NCBI GenBank assembly: GCA_020086605.1
Contig: JACBWW010000069.1
Location: 1,877,947 to 1,941,946 of the forward strand
Reading direction: 5' to 3'
Origin: Lanius collurio
Taxonomy: Eukaryota > Chordata > Aves > Passeriformes > Laniidae
DNA: 64,000 bases
Part shown: positions 35,111-46,640 of the stretch, piece after piece
Numbering within the stretch: position 1 is the first letter of the stretch
How the letters are laid out: each line of letters starts with the position of its first letter
Translations under genes and position numbers: made by a program
The notes under the pieces: model-generated
Database searches by the model: none
What the model was told of the DNA's origin: nothing
Seen by the model: the letters and a program-made list of their open reading frames with translations, nothing else

Positions 35111-35676
35111 TGGATGGAGCTGTCAGCGCTGCTCCGTTTGGAGAGGAGAGGAACATCTCTTAAACCACGAGCTCTATAAATCAAAAGGATGAAAACCAGC
35201 CAGTGCATTTTCCTGGACAGGAGCGTCTTTCTCCCTGCAGAGTGTAACAGGCGCTGAATTGAGGCTGGATTTATTGGGTGTGGAACCCCTTTGGACAGGT
35301 GCTGGAATGGGAGGGAATGGGCAAGGGGCAGCAAAGCCAGGAGGCAGCCAGACCTTGGGGATGCCAACCACACTCACTAGCAGACCTTTCATGGCAATTC
35401 CAGAGCCACTGCTCATGGAAACAGGGAACTGTTGCTTTTCCCTGTGGTCAATGCTCCCAAAAACCTGTGTGCTCCAGGACTGCACCCTGCCTGTGATCCC
35501 TGGAGGTCTGGCAGCACCTGAACCACCACTCTTGTGCCAGTGGGAAAAGTTTTGCTTGGAGAGGTGGTTCTGGCCCTCGTTCAGCCCATGGAGCCCAAGA
35601 AGAAAATGAACTCTTGGCTTTTCCCAGCCACAAAACCACCGTCATGTGGTACCAGGTTGAGCAAAACTAAATCACC

Positions 35677-35800
35677 ATCCCTGGAGAGATTTAAAAGACA
35701 TATGGATGTGGCACTTGGGGACATGGGTTAGGGGTGGGCTTGGCAGTGCTTAGGGAATGGTTGGGCTCAATCTTAGAGGTGTTTTCCAGCTTTAACAATT
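35677..35800 (+). mobile_element. CR1 LINE 3' fragment, alternative subfamily
   Basis: 'ccatccctggagagatttaa' , 'gacatatggatgtggcactt', 'gggcttggcagtgct' and 'atggttgggctcaatctta' followed by 'gaggtgttttccagc'. This is the sense CR1 3' region of the 'aaagacatgtagatgtggc' type. Confidence 0.8.
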
Positions 35801-36291
35801 ATATCAAATATTAGCAGGGCAGATCACCACTGCTCTGGGTTCTGCCATACTTGAGACCCTGCTAGCACTACAGCCTTTTCTCCATATTTTTTCCAGGCTG
35901 CCTTTCCCACCGAGCTGATGGATGGGAGCAGGAGCCACCCCCACCCCCCTGCAGATGAGTTATTTGCAGTGCCTCAGTTTTGTTTAATATTGAAAGACGT
36001 ACAAAGCGTGGCTCTGACCTAGATTGGAGCTCTTCAGGGGAAGGCTGTTGGCGGGCTCAGGAGAAGCCAGTGGAGGCAGGGCCTGTGCCTTGCCATGGAA
36101 TGCTGCTGCTGCTGCTGTGATAAAATAATCATTTAGGGATGGGAATTAACCCACTTAATCAGCACCGCTCTGGGCTTGCTCCTCAGTGAGTGCTCAGAGG
36201 TGACTTGAGGTGCACAGACCCTGCTGGGCCCCAGCGGTTCCTGTGGCTGCTCCCACCCTTGCCTTATTTCCAGAACTGCAAAATGTTTGAG

Positions 36292-36427
36292 CCTCCTTTT
36301 TTCCCCTTTCCCTTTTCTTTTTTTCTTTTCCTTTTCTCCTTCCCTTTCTCTTTCCCTTTCCCCTTTTCCTTTTCTCCCCTTTTCCTTTTCCCCTTTTCTC
36401 CTTCTCCTTCCCCTTCTCCTCCCCTTT
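36292..36427 (+). repeat. 136-base pure polypyrimidine tract
   Basis: Only C and T from 36292 to 36427, mostly TTTTCC/CCCTTT mixtures, with Y-rich sequence continuing to about 36500. It contains a perfect 20-base mirror repeat, TCCCCTTTTCCTTTTCCCCT, at 36375-36394. Such tracts can form triplex (H-DNA). ORFs read through it are low-complexity artefacts. Confidence 0.95.
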
Positions 36428-38639
36428 ACTCTCCTCCTTCTTATTTTCCCTTTTCTTTCCTTTTCCTTTACTCATTTTTCAGTCCCATTTTCCCCTTTCT
36501 GTTCCTTTGCTGGGGCTCTCCTCTAGCAGCCCCCAGCTCCTTTGGGAGCACCTGCCCTGCCACTCTAGGAAAGCAGAGGGGTCCTTTGGACTCCAAGGAT
36601 GGACATTTTTTAGAAAGCACACCCAAGGAGCTCTTTTTAGGTCAGAATATGCATTTTTAAACACTTCCCATCATGTCCCAGTCATCACAGAGAGGTTTGT
36701 GTTTGACATACAAATCCTGGAATGCTCCCATGGCTCCTCCAGGCTTGTTCTAAATCCCTTGGTCCTTCCCTTTCTGGAAGGAAGAGGCATTTTGTGTCAC
36801 AGCAGTGGCAGATTGTGGCTCCCTGTTTGTCAAGACCGGGGTTTCACAGCAGAGCTGTCGAAGGAAAAGGGAAAACTGGTGAACCACATAATTAGTTTTT
36901 GATTCAGTGATTAATATCACTTGCAAACAGGTAATCACAACCCGAGCAGGCTCTTCCATGATGTTCTTCCTAATGAACCAGTGTGGCTGGCTGGTCCTTT
37001 GCCTTTTAATGGGAACACAAACACTGGGAGCTGCTGCTGGAATAAACAGAGGATGTAACAGCCAGAGCAAAGCTCTCCCTTTGGGATCAGAGACTCCCTG
37101 ATATCCCCCAGCAGCTCTTGGCCTCTGCCTCATCTGACACCATCCCCTTGCAAACCCCCAGCCCAGCACCCTCCTGTCACCATCTGGCAGCAACAGAGGC
37201 CCTGCCAGCCTTCCCTGCCAACTGAGAATTCCCAATGGCTTTCCACAGGCAGCAATCAGCCCATGGAATCGTGTCTTCTGGTAGGACCAGGAGCTGCAAT
37301 TCAGAGCACTTGTGCACGAGCCACGGGTATGGGACGGTGATGGCTCTGTAATCTTGTCCTCCAATAATCCCAGAGTGCAGCTGCAGAGCCCCGACCCCCG
37401 AGCCGAGGCCTGCCCTCATTTCACTGGGATTTAACGAGGCTGGAGGAGCACGCTCCAATTGCTCTGGGTTTTGCAGGCAGGTGGTGTGGCCACAACAATA
37501 ATTTGGGGGAATGTTGGAGCAGAGGAGCTCAGTGTCAGGATGAGCCCAGGAGCAGCCCCAGAGTACTCCCAGCCGGGATGGAGGGTGCTGCAGCTCAGTT
37601 CCCCATGCCCTAATCCCCATCCCAGCAGCTGGGGCTTCTCTTTCTCTCTTTCACCCCTCTTTTCCCTTCCAGGCGAGTTCTCCACGGGGGCTGAAGAACT
37701 GCCTCTTCCCACGGATATTTTGCGTGATGAATTTCCATGGACAGGCTGTGCCCAGGCTGTGGGTACCGTGGATGGAGATGACCCCCTTGCGGGAAGATCC
37801 AGGCACTTCTTGGGCTTTTAAAAATAGCAACACCAATAACGATCCGTCTCCCTATCAAGCCCGGAGGGGAAGGAGCTTGATTAGCTTATGGATCTCCTCG
37901 TTTGCGTGACAGTGACCGCGGTGTCCAGGGAAGGGGACAGAGGAGGTGGGGATGTGCAGGGGCATATCTGGGAGCAGCCAGGAGGGAAGACCCCCTGGAC
38001 ACATCCATGGGTTGTGGGGTGGCTCCGTGTTTTTGTCCCCAAAACGCCCTCGGAGGGTGGTTTTTGGCTGGTTTTGGAGCTGATGGATGAGCGGGAGCCT
38101 CCTGGGCGCCGCGCTGGGCTGCGTCACCGTGATCGATGGCAGGAAGAAGGGGACACAGGGACGGGGAGAAGGATAACAAATGCAGGAATTTGTGAGCTGT
38201 GGCTGCTCGGTGCCAGCCTGCCACGTGTGATGAGTGCTGCGGATCCCGCTGTGTCCCACCCCTGTGTCCCCGCCCCCCACCCCAAGGTCTCCAGGGAAGC
38301 CCTCCGAGGTAGGACGGGGGCTGCTCCCAGCGAAAAGCTGCTTTGCCTTCCTTCCCAAAACCCAAGTTGATAACACGGAACAGATCATTTTGCAGCCTGC
38401 ACTCGCTGCCCTCCCTGGTCCAAATAAAGCCCCAAAGAGGTGCGAGTGGCAAGGAAGAGGGGCGGGTGTTGGGTCCCATCCAGCCAGTGTGGAGGGCATG
38501 GGCATCCCCTGGCTGTGGATGGAACACATGGATCACGGGTGGTTCCGTGCATTCAGCTGGTTGGAATCAGCCCTACGGCCCTCGGGAGCGGGGCAGGGCG
38601 GTGGCACTGCCGGGAAGCTCGTGGGATACGGCAAATGTT

Positions 38640-38880
38640 GTCTCCCGATGGCTGGGGAGGGCCTGGCCACGCTTTAAAAAAGTGATTTATGCTCTAATCG
38701 GTCTTGAAGCTTCATTATTCCGAGCATTAGCGTGTCTGAGCCACTGGCCTTATTTGTTAATGTACTGAAAGCGGCAGCAGATGCGCTATTTTTCATCTGT
38801 GACCCCATCAGCTCGCTGATTCATCTACTTCCATTTTCATTTCCCTGTCATTGATTTATTAATGATGTCTTACTTATATG
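38640..38880. promoter_or_regulatory. Candidate conserved noncoding element
   Basis: Repeat-free, with 'gcttcattattccgagc', 'tttgttaatgtactg', 'tttttcatctgtgacc' (E-box CATCTG) and 'gatttattaatgatg'. Confidence 0.3.
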
Positions 38881-40254
38881 GGGCTCCTCTGGAGGGCTCC
38901 TGTGGCCCAGCCCCCAGAGGGATGCTAGAGGAGCCCTCTCCCCTTGCCCAAATATCCTGTTTTTCAAACCATATTCATCCTCAGTGTTCCAGAGATCAGA
39001 TGCTTAAATCATTTAGTAACTGTGGCTTGTACAATTTGTGGGTGATTTGTCTGCTGAGACAACAACATCCTTTTTTCGGGGGCAAACAGGGTAGACCATC
39101 CTCCAGGGATGTATTTGGGAATTAGAGCACATGGGGACTCCATCCAGGAGCTCCACAGGATGCAGAGGGCAGATGTCCAGGCTGAGAAAACTGACTGGCC
39201 TTTTCTTGCTTTCCTCTCCTCTCTGGGCTGGTCCAGCCTGGAATAATCCCAGGGGCAGATTTTGTGCAAGAAGCTCAATTTCCTCCTTACTTTGAAAATC
39301 TGGTGAGGAGTTTGATCAAACTGTGGGGAGATTATATGGATTTCCTTGGTCAGGCACATCCTTTCTACACTGCCTGTTTGACCTGGGTCATGCTGGATTC
39401 ATGAGAAATTATTTATTTTCTGCACCCTATGCTGAAGAAATGCCTTTATTCCCACGCCTGTCTGAAGAGTGAGCCTTGAGCAGGTTATTGGTTTGCTTTT
39501 GCATTCCAAGGGGATTTTCCTCCTGCTCTGATCCAGTGATGGATCTCCTGGACAAGCCACAAAGCAGAGGGAGGTGCAGTGACCTGGGAAGAAGCTCTGG
39601 CAGGCTCTGTCCCATGGGATGTCTGTCCCAGGCTTTTGGCATGTCTCAGCCTTTTGGCTCCTGACCCTTTTTTCCCTTGGCATTGCACTTTGAGCTGCCC
39701 AGAGTGAACTCTGCTCCTGCTCACTGAAAAGCGTCTTTTCACTGAGCAGCTCTGACCTAATGTCTTCAGAAACCAAATTCTGCCATGAAACACACACAGA
39801 AACCTCCTGGATCTAGGGAAGGGCATTCTAAGCTTATTCACTCACCCTCTGTGCCTTTATTCACCAGCCCTAACCACCACCCCCTGTCCCTGTGACACAC
39901 TCCTTGCTCCCACCTTTCCTGCTGGGAAATACTACCTGTTTCCAGCTGGATCCCTGGGGAAACTTTCTCAGGCTTCTGGGGATATTTGAGGGATTTATGG
40001 TATTGGTGTTGATCCCTGAGCCTCAGATGTGCCAGAGATCCCGCTGCTCCCTCTGATCCCCTCTGATTCCCAGCCTGGTTAACTCCTTGGCTCTTTGCAC
40101 AGCAGTCAGCTCATGGCACAGCATCCCAGCCTTTGCTGGAAAGTTTAGCCTGCTTATTTTTTTTGCAAGAAAAACAAAATTTCCCGTATTTTTTTCCCCT
40201 TTGCATCCTTCCCTCATGATGAATTTTAGGAGCTGATAAGGGACTCGCCGGCCT

Positions 40255-40450
40255 GGAGCCATCAGGTGTGTTACATTATTGGCACTGCAGACAAGCCCTT
40301 GCTGATTTATAAATGTAAGTACATTTCCTAATCAATAAATCAACATTAACACTGCTTTAAATAGCCACGACATGGCGAGGGAATTTGCTGGGCAGTTCTT
40401 TTTCTTCCTGGTTAATTTACTTTGTCCCTGTAAAATTCAGATTTTCAGGG
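40255..40450. promoter_or_regulatory. Candidate conserved noncoding element
   Basis: 'gctgatttataaatg', 'cctaatcaataaatc', 'cattaacactgctttaaa' and 'ggttaatttactttg' in about 200 repeat-free bases next to a short CR1 end. Confidence 0.25.
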
Positions 40451-40516
40451 GGCAGATCCTCACCTCAGCACCCTAGATTCTCACCAGTGCCATTTCCAAA
40501 CACTTCCTTGGATTAG

Positions 40517-40585
40517 AGTCATAGAATCTTGCAATAATTTGGGTTGGAAGGGACCTAAAAGAAAATCCAGTTCCAACCCCTTTCA
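40517..40585 (-). mobile_element. Short CR1 LINE 3' terminus
   Basis: 'tcatagaatcttgcaataat' then 'ttgggttggaagggacc' and 'atccagttccaacccc'. Under 70 bases. Confidence 0.8.
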
Positions 40586-41175
40586 AAGTCCTCTGTGTCC
40601 AGATTGGGTTGGGAATTGTGAGAAGGGAAAACAAATGAACTTGAGGTTTTGTTCTCTTTCAGAAAGGAAAATATCCAGTGCCACAACCAGGCACTGGTTA
40701 TTAAAAATTCTGTAAATGTGCAAATCAGCCTCTTTCCTCAAGGAAGGGGCTTAGAGGAGACCAAAACCCCAATGACCTGCATGGATAACTCCTGTCCCCC
40801 CCCGAGTGAGCCAAGACCTGCTCCTGTGAGCACAAACCCCACATTTATGGCCTGCATAGGAAAATTTCCCAGTTTCTCTTTTCCCTATAACATCTTGAAA
40901 ACAAAACGCCCGAGCACCTCAGGCTCACCTTCCCTCACAGAGGGTGAAGGGCAGATGCTGCATCCCTGGAGCACCTCGCTGCACCTCACATTCCCCCTTA
41001 CAGCCCCTTGGGACAGGGGGTATGGATTAACCTCACACCTTTTACAATTTTCTTGTCCAAAAGCAGTTTGCAATTTTACAGAAACAGCCTCTCCATCCCT
41101 CTAGAACTGGTGTCTCTTTTTGGCTTCCCCTCTGTATTTTCTCTCCCACTATTCTGACTGCCTTTTTCCCCCCTC

Positions 41176-41236
41176 TTTTTTTTTTTTTTAATACTTTTTT
41201 CCTATTTCCGCCGCGCCCCCCCCCCCCCCGCCCCCC
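41176..41236 (+). repeat. T14 run followed by C14-G-C6 tract
   Basis: T at 41176-41189, then 'aatacttttttcctatttcc', then C at 41216-41229, a G, and six more C. The minus strand therefore has G6-C-G14. Confidence 0.95.
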
Positions 41237-41854
41237 TTAGCTCCAGCATCCTAACAGCTCGGTGCACAGCCTTGGGAAAGGGAAAAGACAAAAGCCAGGC
41301 AGTGATGTGGTGGCTTGGGCTGCCCTCTCTTGGCCTTGCTGAATGTTGCATAGAGAAAAATCCCCAGCTGGGGAAAAAAAAACATCCACCTTTCTTGACA
41401 GCATTTTCCTCTCTACAGCTCCCTCCCTACTGGAGAAGGGCTGGTTTGAAGCTCTTCCACCCCCTCCTTTCATTCCATGGTGGTCAGGTTCCCTGTTTTA
41501 AGGTCAGGGACCATATTGTGACTCCGTGATTCGGGCACATCTGTCTGCCAACTTCCTTAATGAACCTTTTCAATCTCGCTTTTGGCCCGGCAGCAGCTCT
41601 GAAACGGCCCTTGGGGGAGTAATTAAGGATTTTTTTTCCCCCAACATTTGTGAATGTGACCTCCAGCTTGGCCCGCTGACGGTGGAAAGGGCTGCAGAGC
41701 ACATGTGATAAAGGCACGAAATCCCCCCGAGCCGGGAGGGCACGGGGCTGGATGGAGCTTGGCACATCCTGCCACTCCTCCTTGGCAGGCCGGCTGCAGA
41801 ATCTCATCAGCCAGACGGAGAAAGGGCAAGCCCAAGGTTATAAGCAAGCTCTTC

Positions 41855-41869
41855 TCTCTCTCTCTCTTT
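41855..41869 (+). repeat. Short (CT)n microsatellite
   Basis: About seven CT units followed by TTTTTAAATTTATTTATTTT. Confidence 0.85.
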
Positions 41870-42139
41870 TTAAATTTATTTATTTTTTTTAAATATAAAT
41901 TTGGTGAGTGTTGATCTGGGTGACTTCTCTGCAGCCTGCTGGCTTTTCCCTCTGCAAGGTGCAGCTTTGGGTGGAGGGGGACACTTGATGCCAGACCCCA
42001 GCCTGGCCTGGGACAGGGCTGCTTCCCAGGTTTTGAGGCTGGGTCAGCTCATCGGTGGTTTTCTCTGCCATATCTCCAGTTTGTTGTATAGTTTGTGGTT
42101 TTTTCTTGCTGTGAGGGCTTTGCATTTGCAGAGAAGAGG

Positions 42140-42228
42140 TTTGGAAGGTGTCTCTGCCCACGGCAGGGGGTTGGAACTAGATTGTTTTTAAGGTCCCTTC
42201 CAACCCAACCCCTTCTGGGATTCTCTGC
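42140..42228 (+). mobile_element. CR1 LINE 3' terminus
   Basis: 'ggaaggtgtctctgcccacg', 'gcagggggttggaactagat', 'aaggtcccttccaaccc' and 'ttctgggattctctg'. Sense-strand CR1 3' end of about 90 bases. Confidence 0.85.
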
Positions 42229-43184
42229 TGGTAGTACAGCAGACACTGAGGATCAGCATCTTTCCTTGGGCTCCTGGAGCAAAAACAGCTCCAGAAAAAA
42301 AGTGTTGTTTTCTTTTTTTTGCTGAAGCAAAGACTTTCTAGTATCACTTCATGACCAAGCACCCTGTGGCATCCAGGGCTTGAACCTGCTGCTCCCTGCA
42401 GGAGTTTGGGTGTGCCGGGTGTTTGCAGAGGTGGGACCAGGAAAAATAAAACTGAGAGACACGTCATGTCTCTGACCTGTTTTGGAAACAGCCATGTGGT
42501 TTCCAGGCATCCCTATCTCTGTGGGGCCAAAGGACACATTGCTCCCTGTCCCTGCGTTTGTCACACAGACCTGATAAAGCAGCCCGTGATTGCTAATTTC
42601 TCTGCTGGGTTTTTCTCTGGGGCCCTTATCAAGATGGCAGATAAGATAACTAGAGGCTGAGAGAGTGGATACCTCAGATAAAAAAAAATAAATACTGTGC
42701 TCTGCAAGTCCCCTCCCGCACCCATGAGTTTGCTGCAGCAACAGCCAATATGCCTCTTTCCTTTCTCCAATTTTTTTACAAAGTAATGCTCTGTTCCTGA
42801 TGGACACAAAGCCAGAGAGCTGGGAGTGAAAACACGTTTGTTTGTGAAAATACTCATCCAGGAGCTCTCTGGCTCCTGCCCAGGGGTTTGGGGCTGAGGG
42901 CACTCCTTGGCTGGGACTGCATTGCAGCTCTGAGCCAGCTCCCAGCACTGGGATCATGCTCCAGTGATCCTCATGGAGCAGCAGCTGCACATCCTGCTGC
43001 CACCCTGAGCTGATGGTCACGGGCCCTCTGCCACGGACCGAGCACCTGGACCTGGGGAAAGGACCCACAGCATCTCCTGAAGCTGAAAAGCCAAGGAGAT
43101 TTCTTAGCTCAGGCCTGAGGCTTCTCAGCTCGTTCCTCTTCTGGCTGGTTGGCTCATGGGAATGACCTGTTTTACTCCACCACT

Positions 43185-43575
43185 GTCCTGGCCACCCTGT
43201 TCCAGGGCTTGGTCACTCTTTCAGTGATGAAATTTTCCCTCATATCCAACCTAAACCTCTCCTGGTGAAAATTGAGGCCGTTCCCTCTCCTCCTGTCCCT
43301 GTTCCCTGGGAGCAGAGCCCGACCCCCCCTGAGCCCCCTCCTGTCAGGGAGTTGTGCAGAGCCACAAGGTCCCCCCTGAGCCTCCTTTGCTCCAGGCTGA
43401 GCCCCTTTCCCAGCTCCCTCAGCCGCTCCTGGGGCTCCAGACCCTTCCCGGCTCCGTTCCCTTCTCTGGACACGTTCCAGCCCCTCAATGCCCTCCTTGT
43501 GAGCGGCCCGGAACTGCCCAGAGGGTTGGAGGTGCCTCAGCAGTGCCCAGCACAGGGGACAATCCCTGCTCCGGC
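43185..43575 (-). mobile_element. CR1 LINE 3' fragment, older GC-rich subfamily
   Basis: 'ccaccctgttccagggcttg', 'tcatatccaacctaaacctc', 'cctcctgtccctgttccctg', 'gagttgtgcagagccacaag', 'ctccaggctgagcccc', 'cagctccctcagccgctcc' and 'ttctctggacacgttcc' occur in the order of the CR1 3' region read in reverse. The terminal octamer end is missing, so it is truncated at both ends. Confidence 0.82.
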
Positions 43576-43885
43576 CGCGCCATTCCCGATGCGAAGGGCG
43601 CTCCAGGGGCCGCGGTCACCAACACGCCCTGGGTAACGCACTCCGGACGGCGCTGCCCACCCACAGCTCTTTCCAAAACGCTTCCGATCCTTTGCCGAAA
43701 CCCTGCCTGTACTCGCAGCCGGAGCAGACCCCTCTGCGCTGCGGCGATGACCCAGAGCTGTTCCCGGCGTTGGTGGCACAGGGAAGGGGCGGCGGGGCTG
43801 CGGCTGCCGGGCTCCTCCATCCCTGAGCGCTGCTGCCATCTAATGCCCGAGGCCGGCACCCCGCAGCAAACGCGGGAGGCGAATT
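43560..43885. promoter_or_regulatory. Orphan CpG-island-like block
   Basis: About 325 bases with roughly 35 CpG dinucleotides by eye, against very few in the flanks, plus several GGCGG/CCGCC-type words. It lies between an old CR1 fragment and the LTR. No coding exon, splice site or gene start was recognised in it. It may be a promoter of an unannotated transcript, or repeat-derived CpG-rich sequence. Confidence 0.45.
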
Positions 43886-43928
43886 TTGGAAGCTGAGACA
43901 AAAAGAATGACCCCCTTCCTTTAAGGGG

Positions 43929-44530
43929 TGTTGTTTGTGCGGGTAAAGGATGCCCCTTCCCCAAGTACCAGGCTCATGGATAACTGCGAGCAGTGGGTGA
44001 TGCCTGAAGAGGCCTCCTAGAAACAGAGACTGGACAGGAATAAGGGAATGAAAGCAGGTATTTATTTGAAAGGCCTTCAAAGGTACCCCTGGGAAGTCCA
44101 GAGGCTGCTGCCAAGATGGACTCCAGGATGGAGGAAAGGTCACGAGTTCTTCACACCTTTATAGGTTTGGTTCATTTGCATATCAGGGTTAATTCTCCAT
44201 TTAAAGCTTCAGTTTAATGATGTAATTCCCCTCACTTGCCCCCGTTTAGAGGCTCCTTGGTTTATACTTTTTGGGCCCAGGGCAGTCTGGGTGTCCTTGA
44301 AGATCAGACATGGAGAGGCTTTGTTGTGTCTGCCTGGCATGAGAGAGCAGAAGGTAACAGGCTGCAAGAAACTTCAGAGTTACACACTAAGCAGTACAGA
44401 ATTTGAAAAATACAAAAGTTGAAACCTAAGGCATTATAGGAGCATCTGGGCAGGGATGCAAGGTAGCCTGGAATGCTTTTAGTTGGTCCTTTGGGCTGTG
44501 CACACCTGAAAATTGCAGGAAAAACACCCT
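43929..44530 (-). mobile_element. Probable solo ERV-type LTR, antisense
   Basis: Read on the minus strand this block has, in order, an octamer ATGCAAAT (44181-44174), a TATA box CTATAAAGG (44164-44156), and an AATAAA (44066-44061) about 95 bases further on. A tail ends in ...CAACA at 43929. That is the U3-R-U5 order of a retroviral LTR. No primer-binding site or gag/pol follows on the left, so it appears to be a solo or 3' LTR. The upstream limit near 44530 is uncertain and no target-site duplication was identified. The family cannot be named from sequence alone. Confidence 0.55.
44156..44181 (-). promoter_or_regulatory. Octamer plus TATA box of the antisense LTR
   Basis: On the minus strand, ATGCAAAT at 44181-44174 is followed 9 bases later by CTATAAAGG. 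Transcription would start near 44130 and run leftward towards the CpG-rich block at 43.6-43.9 kb. Activity is inferred. Confidence 0.45.
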
Positions 44531-44627
44531 CCGGGTCACCACAGACAGGACTTCAGTCCTGCTGGGGGTGCTCCCCACCAGCCCTTTTTCTGCCAGGGAG
44601 GGAGAGATGATTTCTTGGATAGAATCG

Positions 44628-44722
44628 TGTCATAAAATCCTAGAATGATTTGGGTGGGAAGGGACTTTAAGGAGCACCTCATTCCAGCCCCTTGCCATGG
44701 GCAGGGACACCTCCCACTAGCT
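44628..44722 (-). mobile_element. CR1 LINE 3' terminus
   Basis: 'gtcataaaatcctagaatga', 'tttgggtgggaagggac' and 'gccatgggcagggacacc'. About 95 bases, lying just beyond the antisense LTR. Confidence 0.85.
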
Positions 44723-46129
44723 GGTGACTGGGATGATGGGCTGGATGGGAGATCTGTGTATGGAGAAGGGAGTTTTTTTCAAGTCAGATCTTCATTAATC
44801 TCTGTATCTGAGTAGTGTTGCTGCCTGTAATAACTTTTTGTTTATTTATTACTCACTGAGGTGCTTGAGGCTTAGTCCTAGGCAGGAGAAAAGACTTTTT
44901 CCTTTAATTTTTCCCTCACCACTCTAAAGCCCTCATCTGCATACAAACCTTTGGTGGTCACAGGACATCCACCCACTGTTTCTGAAACTCCCCTTGTACC
45001 TCCTGCCAGGAAACCATTTTTTAAATCTTTGCCCATCCCTTTGAATAAACCCAACATAAAAAGAGGTTTTCTCCACAACTTGACGAGTGGATGTTTATAA
45101 TTTGGGGATGAAGCTCATCGGGAAGGAATGGTGACCTGGAGACCCTCGTCCTCTGTGATCACAGAGCCATACCATGGTTCTGCAGCAAAGGGGACCCTTG
45201 AGAGGGGGCAGCCGTGTTGGCAGGGAGCTGTGGGGGTCAAACTGTGACACTCTGTGCCCTGGTGCTCCCCAGGGCCTGGCCAAGGCTCCCTGGGGCCTTG
45301 TCCCCTCCCCATAGGCACTGGCCAAAGCCATGGCTGTGTGCAGAGGGATTAGGTAACACCAGCTCTGTGTTTGGGGTCTGAGTGCTTCTTTCAATTTAGC
45401 TTAACTCGGTGAGGAATTGACTTAAACTAGATTGATATAAGCCACTCTTAAAAGATTTAAGCCCCATCATAAGAGGATGTGCTCATGGGTTTACACTGTA
45501 TTAACCCAGGCTTTTAAATAACAGCTCCAGGCTAGGTCTATACTTGGTTTCTATCCCAAATTATTGCAGCTCAGGCCTGTCTGAATTTTTAATTGAATCG
45601 GTGAGAAATGTTCATGTGGATTCACTTACACTGGTGGTGAATTGTCTTGCAGTGGTATGGCTCTGGGAGCCATCCAGTTCTCCCAAGAGTGGGAATGAGG
45701 AGGGCTGCGTGCTCAGAGGGAAGAGGGTGTGTCAGCCCAGGTATTGATTAAAGTATTTTAATCAGCAGGAAAAAGAAACGACCCAAAATTTCAAAGAAAA
45801 AAAAAAAAATTAACCTCCTTCACTCTTTCCTGTGGCCAGCAGCCCCTGAAAAGGAGGGAGGACAGAGATATCTTGATTTATGAGGCAGATGGGACACTTA
45901 GCTGGGATGGAGCAACGATTCCTCTTGTGGGGGTGGTTTCCCCACAGTTTCCAATTCTAAACCCAGTGATTTTGGCTAACGCTTGCTTTTTAACACCGTG
46001 CCCATTGCTGTGCCAGCACCTTGCCCTGCTCACAGCTCTGGCTGAAGGAGATGCCGGTCCCACACCAGGAGAAAGCCACGCTCAGCTGCAAAACCATCAA
46101 GTTTTGGTTAATCCCTCTCCCAGCACAGT

Positions 46130-46640
46130 ATATCCTTTGCACGAACACACCACTGCTCTCTAATAGTATTAATAATTCTCCCTTTATTTCTCACTCAAAC
46201 ACTCTTGGAAGGATCATCCAATTTAAATCACAGCTTCTCTAGTTAGCGTGTGTCACCACGAGAGGGCAATAAATCACCTAATTACAGTGATGGAGCCGCT
46301 GTCCTTTCACAAAGCCACCCATGATGAACTTAAATGGATTTTAAACATTAATATAATAGGCATTTAGTAAAGAATGGGAAGGAAAAAGAACATTTTAAAC
46401 AAGCCAGCAGGTTCCTCTGAATGTATTTGGGATGCGGGGCTTGGATTGGCCACCAAAACCATCCTGATGTGCGGCGCGACGCTGGAATTAAGAGCGGGGA
46501 AGGGAGTCCTGCCTCTTTGAGATGCTAATTCAGGTAAAAGCTCATTTTGAGGAGTGCAGACGTACTGACCCTAATGATTCGGAGCTATTTGGAGAGCTAA
46601 TGGAGGGTTACTAATTTCAAAGCATATCAATCTCATAAAA
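46130..46640. promoter_or_regulatory. Candidate conserved noncoding element
   Basis: Repeat-free block rich in TAAT/ATTA words ('atagtattaataattctcc', 'cacctaattacagtg', 'cattaatataataggc', 'agatgctaattcagg') that includes the CTCF-like site and a CpG-containing segment at 46465-46500. Composition and motif density resemble developmental enhancers. Conservation has not been tested. Confidence 0.35.
46256..46268 (+). promoter_or_regulatory. CTCF-like site
   Basis: CCACGAGAGGGCA matches the CTCF core CCASYAGRGGGCR at all but one position (G in place of Y at the fifth base). It lies inside a repeat-free AT-rich block. Binding is inferred. Confidence 0.4.

Larger units (their letters stand above)
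35801..43184. other. Intergenic with low-complexity tracts
   Basis: Holds the pyrimidine tract (36292), the T14/C14 tract (41176), CR1 ends at 40517 and 42140, and candidate noncoding elements. A further repeat-free block at 41520-41720 is moderately CpG-containing. ORFs of 100-230 codons at 36.7-38.6 kb are in GC-rich DNA, overlap on both strands and have no recognisable domain. Confidence 0.5.

Noticed and set aside
36190..36660. Ser/Pro/Phe-rich 156-codon ORF and its Lys/Glu-rich antisense
   Set aside because: Translations of the polypyrimidine tract. Low complexity only.
37855..38536. Overlapping ORFs of 216-224 codons on the minus strand
   Set aside because: They lie in GC-rich DNA with few stop codons and are open in several frames on both strands, with no domain or splice context.
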